NCBI RefSeq assembly: GCF_937881195.1
Contig: NZ_CALGFC010000065.1
Location: 14,605-78,604, forward strand
Direction: 5' to 3'
Length of the DNA: 64,000 nt
From: an uncultured Methanobrevibacter sp.
Lineage (GTDB): Archaea > Methanobacteriota > Methanobacteria > Methanobacteriales > Methanobacteriaceae
The position numbers were made by a program, and so were the translations under genes. This document shows positions 8,743 to 16,747 of this stretch, in pieces. The notes under the pieces are model-generated. The model did no database searches. It was not told the origin of the DNA and saw only the letters and a program-made list of their open reading frames with translations. The first letter of the stretch is position 1, and each line of letters starts with the position of its first letter.

Positions 8743-11082
8743 ATGCGTAAAAGCATTCTTATTGTCGAAGATGATAAATTTACTGCAAATGATTTAAAAA
8801 ATAAATTAGAATCAATAGATTATAAAGTACTTAAAATTGTTTCTACAGGAGATGAGGGAATTGATATCGCTGTAGAAAAAAGACCAGATTTAATTTTAAT
8901 TGATATTAACCTTAAAGGAAATATTGATTGTATCGAAGTATCCCAAAAATTATCAGCATTAGATTTACCAGTGTTATTTATAGCTGATAAACAGGATTTA
9001 ATTGATAATAAAAATATCAAAAATTTAAGTGTAGATACAATAAATTCAGGATTAGGATTTATTTTCAAACCAATAGATACAAAAAAGCTTAATAATTCTA
9101 TTGAAATAGCTATTAATAATCATAAAATTGAAACAGAAAAATTAAATCTTGCTATGGGTGTAGTAAAAGATAAACAAGAGGATAATTCAGATAAAAAATC
9201 AGCAGAAAAATTAAATTTAAAAGCTAGTGAAAGATATTATAGGAATAAAGAAAACAAAAAAAGTGAAAAACCTCAAAAAATTGATTCAAATTCTAAAAAT
9301 ATTTTGATTGTAGAAGAAGAATCTGTTTCATTAGATATCAAGCAAAAGATTGAAAATATAGGGCATAATGTTATTGATACAACTAACACTGGAAAAAATG
9401 CGATAAAAATAGCTAAAAAATATAAACCAGATATGATCCTTATAGGTATTAATCTAAAAGGAAATATGAATGGTGTGGAAACTGCTAAAAAAATTGAATA
9501 TTTAGACATACCAATAATTTATTTAGACAACGATGAAACAGGAAAAAATATAGAAAATGCTATAATGACTTATCCTTTTGGATTTATCTCAAAACCTTAT
9601 GATTCTACAGAATTAGAACATGTTATTAATTTTGGAATTAAAAAATGTGCTGAAGACTTAAATAAAATTAAAAAAGTAGAAAATGATGTTAAAAGAAAAA
9701 ATAAAGAGCTTTTAATCGAAAAAATATGTGTAGCAGCCATGATTGGAATCTCTTCCACATTAATAATTACCTCATTTTTATATTTTAATTTCACTTGGAT
9801 GCAATGGTTACTATTCATACCTTCATGTGTAATGATATTTTTAGCTCTTGCAAATTTATTAAAACAAGAAAAAGTAACTCCTTATGAAGTACCTCCTTTT
9901 GTTACAATGATGGTTCCCGCACATAATGAAGAACATACCATCGAAGATTGTGTTAGATCTCTTGCAAATGTTAACTATTATTATAAAGGCAAAAAGAATT
10001 TTGAACTTATTGTTATTAATGATGGTTCAGAAGATAGAACTGGAGAAGTTTTGAGTAGACTTAAAGAGGAATTTGATAATTTAAAAGTGATTACAAGAGT
10101 TCCTCCAAGATCAGGTAAAGGAAAGAGCTATGTACTGAATGATGGATTAAGAATAGCTAAAGGAGAAGTTATTGCTGTTTTTGATGCTGATGCACGTGTA
10201 GATGATGATTATTTAAGTATAATCATGCCTTATTTAAATGATGAGAATGTTAAAGGGGTACAATCACGAGTGAAAATTTATAATAAAGATGAAAATTTCC
10301 TCACAGCAATGCAAAATATAGAATTTGGATTATTTGGGAATATTGTTAGGGCGAAGGATATCTTAGGTAAAGCTGGATTTTTAGGAGGAAATGGACAAAT
10401 TGTTAAAAAAGAAGCAATTACTGCTCTTGGAGGATGGGATGGATTTGCTATAACTGAAGATTTGAATTTAAGTATTCGAATGATGGTAAAAGGTTTTGAA
10501 ATTAGGTATTGTGGAGAAACCTGTGTTTATCAAGAAGCTGTACCAACCTGGAAACAATTATTTAGACAAAGAGCAAGATGGGCTATTGGAAACTTTGAAG
10601 CATTATTCATAGACACCCCTAATATCTTAAAATCAAAACTTCCATTACTAAGAACATTTGGTATTATAGAACACATTTCATTCTATATTCTAAATTTGTT
10701 TATATTCATTGGATTTATTGTTCTTGGAATCGATGTTTTTTCATATTATTATCAAAATCATTTTATAATTGAAATGAATGCCCCTCTAATTATAGGACTG
10801 ATTTCTGCAATTGGTTTTTTCCCAGGAGTAATTATTTCATTAAACCGTGACAACTTTTCAATACCTAGTATTTTAACTAATGTTATTGGATATTGGATTT
10901 ATTCATTCCATCTAATCCCATTATTCTTTATTACATGTTATCAAATGTTAACTAGAAAAGAAAGAACTTGGGCAAAAACTTTACACCTCGGTAATGATGG
11001 AAAATTAAAAGTAAAAGGAGAAATGACAGAATTTAAAATTGGAGATAATATTGATGCCACAATTAGTTATGATTCAAAATAA
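8743..11082 (+). CDS. Receiver-receiver-glycosyltransferase 2 fusion (polysaccharide synthase)
   Basis: A 779-aa protein joining two CheY-like receiver domains to a processive GT2 synthase of the PgaC/cellulose-synthase type. Receiver 1 (residues 3-125) is complete: D10-D11, phospho-acceptor D54 (LILIDINLKG) and K109 (FIFKP). Receiver 2 (186-300) keeps the fold and K284 but has Gly235 where the Asp should be (MILIGINLKG), so it cannot be phosphorylated normally. Two membrane helices (about 328-373) precede the cytosolic GT2 domain with NDGSEDR (426-432), DAD (481-483), TED (571-573) and QRARW (609-613), and several helices follow. It probably makes and exports a surface polysaccharide under phosphorelay control. 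The start has GGGGGG (8731-8736) seven bases upstream. No histidine kinase is in the window. The two halves are certain; the regulation is inference. Confidence 0.88.
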   Translation: MRKSILIVEDDKFTANDLKNKLESIDYKVLKIVSTGDEGIDIAVEKRPDLILIDINLKGNIDCIEVSQKLSALDLPVLFIADKQDLIDNKNIKNLSVDTINSGLGFIFKPIDTKKLNNSIEIAINNHKIETEKLNLAMGVVKDKQEDNSDKKSAEKLNLKASERYYRNKENKKSEKPQKIDSNSKNILIVEEESVSLDIKQKIENIGHNVIDTTNTGKNAIKIAKKYKPDMILIGINLKGNMNGVETAKKIEYLDIPIIYLDNDETGKNIENAIMTYPFGFISKPYDSTELEHVINFGIKKCAEDLNKIKKVENDVKRKNKELLIEKICVAAMIGISSTLIITSFLYFNFTWMQWLLFIPSCVMIFLALANLLKQEKVTPYEVPPFVTMMVPAHNEEHTIEDCVRSLANVNYYYKGKKNFELIVINDGSEDRTGEVLSRLKEEFDNLKVITRVPPRSGKGKSYVLNDGLRIAKGEVIAVFDADARVDDDYLSIIMPYLNDENVKGVQSRVKIYNKDENFLTAMQNIEFGLFGNIVRAKDILGKAGFLGGNGQIVKKEAITALGGWDGFAITEDLNLSIRMMVKGFEIRYCGETCVYQEAVPTWKQLFRQRARWAIGNFEALFIDTPNILKSKLPLLRTFGIIEHISFYILNLFIFIGFIVLGIDVFSYYYQNHFIIEMNAPLIIGLISAIGFFPGVIISLNRDNFSIPSILTNVIGYWIYSFHLIPLFFITCYQMLTRKERTWAKTLHLGNDGKLKVKGEMTEFKIGDNIDATISYDSK

Positions 11083-11379
11083 AATGATTTGAATTATTTT
11101 TATTATTTCCAATTATTTTTTAAAAAAAAAGCAAGAATAACTATATATCCACTTTTATATTAATAATATTTCTAATTACTAATATCTAAATTTTTTAATT
11201 GTAAATCATGGAAAAGTACCTATAATATTTAACATTCACTTATCAAAAACTTATTATATTATTATAATCTATAAACTTATTATAATCTATAAACTTTTGT
11301 AATAAAAAACTTTAAAAAACTTTAAAAAAACTTTAAAAAGTATTTTATATTATCATGAACAATATATTCCTTGATAAAA

Positions 11380-11721
11380 ATGGTAAAAATATGTAAATAT
11401 TGTGGTTGTGAAAACCAAGAAAATTTCAACTATTGTTCTAATTGCGGAATGCCTTTAATCCAAAAAAAAGAAAAAGACATTATTTTAAACTATAAAAAAT
11501 TAATAATAATTAGCTATATAATCACAATATTATTTAGTTGGGGAGGAATTCTCTTAAATATTTTATTTAATAATTATGGCTTTTTTAGTTTTATAGGAAT
11601 CTTTTTACCATTCTATTTAATACAATCCAAAGATAAATTTGTTAAAAAACATGGATACATACAAATAGCTATTTCAATAGTTGGAATAATCCTCTCAATA
11701 CTCTTAATATTCCATTATTAA
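11380..11721 (+). CDS. Zinc-ribbon membrane protein
   Basis: A 113-aa protein with an N-terminal zinc ribbon (CKYCGC at residues 4-9, YCSNCG at 18-23) followed by about three membrane helices. This architecture is common in methanogens and other archaea, with no assigned function. I start at ATG 11380; an in-frame TTG at 11371 would add three residues. Neither has a clear ribosome site. It lies upstream of another membrane protein in the same direction, 92 bp apart, which may mean co-transcription. Confidence 0.6.
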   Translation: MVKICKYCGCENQENFNYCSNCGMPLIQKKEKDIILNYKKLIIISYIITILFSWGGILLNILFNNYGFFSFIGIFLPFYLIQSKDKFVKKHGYIQIAISIVGIILSILLIFHY

Positions 11722-11813
11722 TTTTAAATTAAAGTAGAATAATTAAAAATCAACAAATATTTAAAGAATATAAAACAAAGATTCCATTAGATAAAGTATA
11801 AAGGGGAATTTCT

Positions 11814-12317
11814 ATGGAAATGATTTATATTTTTTGGATTTTAACAATATTAGGGGCTTTAATACATTTATTTTTAAGTAAAAAAGAAAAAACTAAAAAT
11901 AGAATATTTGAAATATTTTTATTATGGTTTTTAGTAATAATGGTTGGTTTTGGATCATTATTTGCCTTTTTTGGGCATATTTTCATGGCGGATACCATAG
12001 CTAAGATGATAGGTTGGCCTACTGGAAGTCCATTTCAATTTGAAGTTGGAATTGCAAACTTATCTTATGGAATTTTGGGTATTTTATGTTTGAAATTAAG
12101 AGATAATTTTTGGACAGCTACTGTAACAGCGGTTTCTATTTTTTATCTTGGAGATGCATATATACATATTACAAATATGTTCCAAACTAGAAATATGGCT
12201 ATTGGAAATACTGGTTATGCATTATATAGTGATATATTAGTTCCAATAATAATTATAACTCTTTTAATTTTGTATAAGTATACTTTAAAAAAAGATATAA
12301 ATCTAAAAAGGATATAA
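11814..12317 (+). CDS. DUF6790-like integral membrane protein
   Basis: A 167-aa protein with five or six predicted membrane helices. The central motif FGHIFMADTIAKMIGWPTGS followed by FQFEVGIANLSYG (about residues 51-85) is what I associate with the DUF6790 family of unknown function. GGGG at 11803-11806 lies seven bases before the ATG. It follows a zinc-ribbon membrane protein on the same strand. Nothing in the sequence indicates a substrate. Confidence 0.6.
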   Translation: MEMIYIFWILTILGALIHLFLSKKEKTKNRIFEIFLLWFLVIMVGFGSLFAFFGHIFMADTIAKMIGWPTGSPFQFEVGIANLSYGILGILCLKLRDNFWTATVTAVSIFYLGDAYIHITNMFQTRNMAIGNTGYALYSDILVPIIIITLLILYKYTLKKDINLKRI

Positions 12318-12627
12318 TTTTTTAAGAATAATGTAAAATAGACAGTTATTTTTTTATTCATAGTATATAATAATAAAAATTTTTTTATAGATTAACTAAT
12401 TTTTTATATAGTATATTTTATTCTTTTTTATAATTCCAACTTCTTAATATATTAATATTTTATTATTAATAAATAAAAAACACTAAAATCTAATTATTAA
12501 TCCTTAAATTAAAATATTTCATTAATAATATTAGTAATATTTATATTTTAATAAATACTAAATATAGAACAGATAAAAATAAAGTATAATATTTAAGAAT
12601 AAATAAACATGAAAAAGGGGAAATAAA
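12318..12627. other. Intergenic
   Basis: About 310 AT-rich bases with no gene. The downstream gene is preceded by GGGG at 12617-12620. Confidence 0.45.
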
Positions 12628-14247
12628 ATGTTAATAAAAAAGATATTAATGAAAAATATTAGAATTATTTTATTATTTTCAATGATAGTTTTTTTAACCT
12701 GTAGTTTTAGTTTTGCAGAAAGTAGTACTGATACTCAAAAAAATACTATTTCAGATCAGTCCAATTTAAACAGTGCAAATTTTGTAAATGACTCAGGTGA
12801 AGTTAGTTTAATTGCTAATAACAAAGAAAGCATGAATAAATCAAAAGAAATTACTCAAACAAAATATAAAACAGCTCAAATAACTGGCCCTAAAACATTA
12901 TCCCAATCAAAAATATTAATTAGTGCTAAATATGTTAAAACTTATACAGAAAAATATGGGAAACTGCCTGATTATGTAACAATTTCAAACTACAATTATT
13001 CAATGCCAGAATTCATGTATTTACTCTCAAAAACAATAAATTATAAATATAAAAACATTAAAACAGATATTTTAGCCAAATATGGAATTAAAGATCCGAC
13101 ATCCCCAACAGGAAACTCAATTAATAAAAAAATAACTAAAAAAGCATATTATAGCCTAGCAACAAATATCTTTTCATATATTGATAAATATAATACTGCT
13201 CCAAAATATGCATCTAGTTCATTTGGAAAAGTACAATATCAGACAGCTATTTATGGTTTCTCTAGAATATTAGCTTATACTTATTCTTATAATAGTTTAC
13301 CATCATATCTTTCATTAAATATAAAAAACACTAATAGTATTAATAAAAAAATGCCTAAATATACTCAAACAAATCCAAATATCCAAAATAATTCAGGTAA
13401 CAACTCAGAAAACGTAAAACCTACTAAATTATCTCAAAATAGTATATTAGTAGCTTCTTCTTCAATAAAAAGCTATGTTGAAAAAAATGGAAAATTACCA
13501 AACTATGTTACAATATCCAACTATAAATACTCAATCCCGGAATATTTATATCTAATATCAAAATTAATAAGTAGTAAATATGGAGGATCAAATGGGGACA
13601 TAATTGTAAAATATGGAATAAAAAATCCTTCTAGTCCAAGCGGTGCTTCAATAAATAGAATATTTACAAAAACGGAGTATTATGATATTAGTAAAAGAAT
13701 ATCTACATTTATAGAAAATAATAAACAATCCCCTAATTATGTAAGTTCTAAATATGGAAACATACAATATCAAACCATTATGTATGGATTAGTTAAAGTA
13801 GGAGACTATATAAATAAAAATAAAGTTCTTCCCAACTCACTATCATTAAATGTACCGATTTCAAGTAGTATTAATAAATATCTTCCAATATTTAACCAGA
13901 GCGGAAATTTAAATAATAGTAGTGTTAGTTCAAAGTTATTAGGTTCTAATGACTTAGGAACAGTAGAAATAATTGGAGCATTTGGAAATATTAAATCAGA
14001 TGCAAAAGTTGCTTTTGTAATTGGGCTAACTCCTCTTGAATCAAGCATTAAAAAAGCATTGTATGATTCAATAGTTTCACAAAATGTTCAGGATTATTGT
14101 TATTATATTTATATGATAAATGTGACAAAAGCTTCAAGTGGTTATGATGAAGAAAAAATCTATGCAGAAGCTTTAGCCAATGAATTTGCACAACCTCACA
14201 TAACAAATAGTAATTATAATCTCGTGGTAAATATTCCAGAAGAATAA
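12628..14247 (+). CDS. Secreted pseudomurein-binding-repeat protein with truncated peptidase-like tail
   Basis: A 539-aa exported protein with a signal peptide (residues 1-30, ending SFAES). Four pseudomurein-binding repeats lie at about 96-140, 173-230, 272-315 and 350-410, with motifs such as GKLPDYVTIS and GKLPNYVTIS. Residues 92-245 and 266-420 are clearly duplicates, so two double-repeat modules arose by internal duplication. The last 97 residues (443-539) begin GSNDLGTVEIIGAFG and contain VIGLTPLES. They resemble the first part of a metallopeptidase-like domain I recall in related methanogen wall proteins, where the motif is closer to GVHPxE. Here Thr468 replaces the His, and the chain stops where that domain would continue. 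It is most likely a wall-bound structural protein or decayed wall enzyme. GGGG (12617-12620) precedes the ATG. Confidence 0.75.
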   Translation: MLIKKILMKNIRIILLFSMIVFLTCSFSFAESSTDTQKNTISDQSNLNSANFVNDSGEVSLIANNKESMNKSKEITQTKYKTAQITGPKTLSQSKILISAKYVKTYTEKYGKLPDYVTISNYNYSMPEFMYLLSKTINYKYKNIKTDILAKYGIKDPTSPTGNSINKKITKKAYYSLATNIFSYIDKYNTAPKYASSSFGKVQYQTAIYGFSRILAYTYSYNSLPSYLSLNIKNTNSINKKMPKYTQTNPNIQNNSGNNSENVKPTKLSQNSILVASSSIKSYVEKNGKLPNYVTISNYKYSIPEYLYLISKLISSKYGGSNGDIIVKYGIKNPSSPSGASINRIFTKTEYYDISKRISTFIENNKQSPNYVSSKYGNIQYQTIMYGLVKVGDYINKNKVLPNSLSLNVPISSSINKYLPIFNQSGNLNNSSVSSKLLGSNDLGTVEIIGAFGNIKSDAKVAFVIGLTPLESSIKKALYDSIVSQNVQDYCYYIYMINVTKASSGYDEEKIYAEALANEFAQPHITNSNYNLVVNIPEE

Positions 14248-14536
14248 AGTAAAATTCTTATTTTATTTTATTTTTTATTATATTATTTCTTATTTTATTT
14301 TTAATTATATTATTTTATTTTTAATTATATTATCTCTTATTTTATTTTATTTTTAATTATTTTAATTATTATTTTATTTTTTTATTATATTGTTTTTAAT
14401 TTCATAATAAGTATCTATTAAGAAGTTTTTATTATTTTTAGCTAAAAATTTGAAAAATAATATTTATTTCCTAAAAATTTTATAAAATTTTTAAATATAA
14501 TATATAAAAAAAATTAAAATAAATAATATAACATAA
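14248..14536 (+). terminator. T-rich tail between convergent genes
   Basis: The region after the stop is long TTTTATTTT and TTTTTAATTATATT repeats to about 14400, an archaeal-type T-rich termination region that could serve the rightward gene. The rest before 14537 has no gene. Confidence 0.4.
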
Positions 14537-15037
14537 TTATTTAAGGTCAGAAGATTCTTTATTGTCCATTTCTGGTTCTTGTAAATTTGCTCCACATTTA
14601 GGGCAAAAATCTGAATCTTCGGGGATTTTTACTCCACAATTTGTGCAAAATTTTGTTTTTAAATCATTATTGAGAATTGAATCATCTTTAGGATTATTAT
14701 TATTATTATTATTATTACCATTAGCATTATTATTTATATTATTAATATTATTATCATTAGCATTATAATTTGTATTATTACTAGTATTATACTTAGCTAC
14801 AGTAATTTGAACCGAATCAACATCCATAACTGCCCTAACTACCAATAAAATAATCCCAATGACAAGAAAAAATAACAAACCTAATGCTATCCCTATTATC
14901 CAACCTGCAGTCCATCGTTTTTTTCTAACTAGTGCTTCTTGGTTATTCATAAAAACTAGTTCATAACCATTCATGACATATTTATCCACAGTGCTCTCCA
15001 ATTCATTCTTATTATTTACAGTTATACCTCTCATCAT
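14537..15037 (-). CDS. Membrane protein with Asn-rich linker and C-terminal zinc ribbon
   Basis: A 166-aa protein with an N-terminal cytosolic stretch of about 45 residues, one strong membrane helix (WIIGIALGLLFFLVIGII, about residues 45-65), a low-complexity Asn-rich linker and a C-terminal zinc ribbon (FCTNCGVKIP, FCPKCGA). The upstream ATG at 15052 overlaps GGAGGAT, which reads as the ribosome site for ATG 15037, so I use the latter. Function unknown. It is the last gene before the integrated element and lies on the original chromosome side. Confidence 0.6.
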   Translation of the reverse strand: MMRGITVNNKNELESTVDKYVMNGYELVFMNNQEALVRKKRWTAGWIIGIALGLLFFLVIGIILLVVRAVMDVDSVQITVAKYNTSNNTNYNANDNNINNINNNANGNNNNNNNNPKDDSILNNDLKTKFCTNCGVKIPEDSDFCPKCGANLQEPEMDNKESSDLK

Positions 15038-15192
15038 TTTTATATCCTCCATATTTAAGAAAATATATAATTCTAGGATTATATGAAAATAACAATTTTA
15101 AAAAGTTTAATATACTAATATCGTAATTATTATAATATTATAATTATTATACAATTATAATTATTATACAATTTATATTTAGAGGATTATAA

Positions 15193-15284
15193 AAATTATT
15201 CATTCATTTCTTTCAATCTTTGAATTTCTTCAGCATGATGTTTTAAGGTTAATCCGTTAGCTGGTTTAGCTACAGTAACATGAT
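15193..15284. repeat. Left attachment-site repeat (attL), 92-bp perfect copy
   Basis: These 92 bases are identical to 36665-36756. On the minus strand they encode the last 29 residues and stop of the gene at 36668-37264 (HVTVAKPANG to RLKEMNE). Identity ends abruptly on both sides (A versus G before it, A versus G after it). No complete gene accompanies this copy. Together with the integrase beside the other copy, this marks the left boundary of an integrated element. Confidence 0.85.
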
Positions 15285-15309
15285 ATTTCTTGCCGAATTT
15301 CTTAATTAG

Positions 15310-15328
15310 TTACTTTCGTTCTTTCTTT
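15310..15328 (-). repeat. Possible arm-type integrase site, left end
   Basis: Read on the minus strand this contains AGAAAGAACGAAAGTAA, which matches AGAAAGAACAAAAGAAA at 36651-36667 on the plus strand in 15 of 17 positions. In the circular form the two copies would flank the 92-bp core in inverted orientation, as arm-type integrase sites do. This is inference from symmetry. Confidence 0.35.
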
Positions 15329-15577
15329 CCTATTTTAAGTATTAAATTAATAATATTTAAACTTTTTGGCAACATTTAAAAATTTAATATATTTAAAATA
15401 TTTAGGTCATAGCAAACAATGCGCATGAAAAAAATAAAACTTTAATGTTAAAAAGCAATAATGCTCTAAAAACAATCTTAGTAGTTAGAGTTTCCTGTAG
15501 CAATATTTTTGTATCACCTAACTCAAATCCTAAAAGTGATATAAAATATTAATTAAAAATTATTACTAAAAGTTGAA
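15329..15577. other. Element left-end non-coding region
   Basis: About 250 bases without a supportable gene. On the minus strand a frame of about 50 codons is open from near 15555 to a TAA near 15406, but it lacks a start and ribosome site, so I treat it as a possible remnant only. Confidence 0.35.
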
Positions 15578-16141
15578 TCATGATTCATTCCAAATATCTT
15601 CAGCTTTGGATTTAGCATCATCATTTTTTATTTTCACTATTTCAGAAATTAATTGGTTTAAATTAACACAGAATTCTTTATATTCTTGGTAATATTTTTT
15701 CATCATGTCACTACATCTTTCTTCACCAAAATAATGATAAGAAGTACCATAGTGAGACACATAACCATATTTTTCTCTTATTTCCTTTAGATTATTCAAT
15801 GTATTTGTCAAAGCAGTGTTAATATCATAATTTCTGTGATTATTAGAATAATTTATAAATTTAGGAATATGTATAGAGTAAGTTTCTCTATATGATTTTT
15901 CAAGTTCCTCTATAGACATTTTATGGGGCCAAAATTTTTCAATATCAAGATTATCTTTAATGATAATAGGCAGGTTATTCAATGCTTCTTTACATTCTAA
16001 TTTTAAATTACTTATACCAGATTTACCATGTTTTTCAGTGATATTTGGATATGAAATAACAAAATGCTTTATTTCATTTTTGTAATAATCACTTACACTA
16101 TTTGTAGTTGCTGATAAGAATTTATCTAATATTTGAGCCAT
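15578..16141 (-). CDS. Hypothetical helical protein
   Basis: A predicted soluble 187-aa protein (from ATG 16141), rich in charged and aromatic residues and probably mostly helical. I do not recognise a family. Motifs such as HYGTSYHYFGEERCSD (near residue 132) do not match a catalytic site I know. An in-frame GTG at 16150 is an alternative start. Its beginning overlaps a 33-codon reading frame (16122-16223) in another frame, suggesting possible translational coupling. It lies downstream of the hamB-like gene on the same strand, separated by about 600 bases containing a decayed reading frame, so membership of the same operon is doubtful. Confidence 0.5.
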   Translation of the reverse strand: MAQILDKFLSATTNSVSDYYKNEIKHFVISYPNITEKHGKSGISNLKLECKEALNNLPIIIKDNLDIEKFWPHKMSIEELEKSYRETYSIHIPKFINYSNNHRNYDINTALTNTLNNLKEIREKYGYVSHYGTSYHYFGEERCSDMMKKYYQEYKEFCVNLNQLISEIVKIKNDDAKSKAEDIWNES

Positions 16142-16223
16142 TTTTTTCACAAGTTAAATTTACTTCATCACTTAAATTTTCTAATCTTTTATCTATTGTG
16201 TCCATTAAAACACCATTATTCAT
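16122..16223 (-). CDS. Possible 33-aa small protein overlapping the next start
   Basis: ATG at 16223 opens a 33-codon frame, beginning MNNGVLMDTIDKRLENL, that ends 20 bases inside the following gene. The product would be charged and helical. A TATA-like TTTAAATATA lies just upstream, so the transcript could be nearly leaderless. It may be a real small gene or a leader frame coupling translation of the 187-aa protein. Evidence is weak. Confidence 0.25.
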   Translation of the reverse strand: MNNGVLMDTIDKRLENLSDEVNLTCEKNGSNIR

Positions 16224-16330
16224 TTTTTAATATATTTAAATATCACTAAAAATTTGAAATTAACATCAATTTTATTTATAGAGTTTTTGTTTATATATAT
16301 TTCAAAAGATTATATGAAATAAGAATTATG

Positions 16331-16572
16331 TTTTCTTGAATAATGCAATACTAAAATCATAACTTATACTTTTTTCAATTAATAGCTTTTTAAACCATCA
16401 AGATAATCTTAATTTCATCCATAGTTGTCCATTTGAATCTTTATATTTATAAATCATCTTTATTTATCCAGATACAAATTTATAACTCATAACTAATGCT
16501 AATGTTCTTTTTTGTTGAAAATTTTCCTGAACAACCCATATTAAATCAGTAATTTTTATTTTTAAATTTATT
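16331..16572 (-). pseudogene. Decayed coding remnant (two in-frame stops)
   Basis: One minus-strand frame reads protein-like sequence (DLIWVVQENFQQKRTLALV, then YKYKDSNGQLWMKLRLS, then ISYDFSIALFKK) interrupted by TAA and TGA codons. Composition in this frame is like real protein, unlike the other frames. It may be the residue of a cargo gene downstream of the helicase. The original family is not recognisable. Confidence 0.35.
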
Positions 16573-16747
16573 CATTCTTTAAATTCCTTTAAAAACGCTT
16601 TATAAAAGTATTTTCCAGATTAAAATTTGTATTAAAGCTTTTAACCATTTTTAACATTAAAATTTTGTCATTTTATTTCAATGTCCCACACATTGTTAAC
16701 CAATAAGGAATATCCACAAAATTACCACCTGATTAATATTTAATTAT
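16573..16747. other. Short gap between remnant and helicase gene
   Basis: Nothing supportable is present. AT-rich sequence with T-runs lies downstream of the leftward helicase gene and could terminate it. Confidence 0.35.

Noticed and set aside
14562..14768. Leu-rich plus-strand frame opposite the zinc-ribbon membrane gene
   Set aside because: It is the complement of the Asn-codon run in the true gene.
15193..15284. Left copy of the 92-bp repeat as a truncated duplicate gene from ordinary duplication
   Set aside because: Perfect identity with sharp ends, and an integrase at the other copy, fit site-specific integration much better. Ordinary duplication would leave graded divergence.
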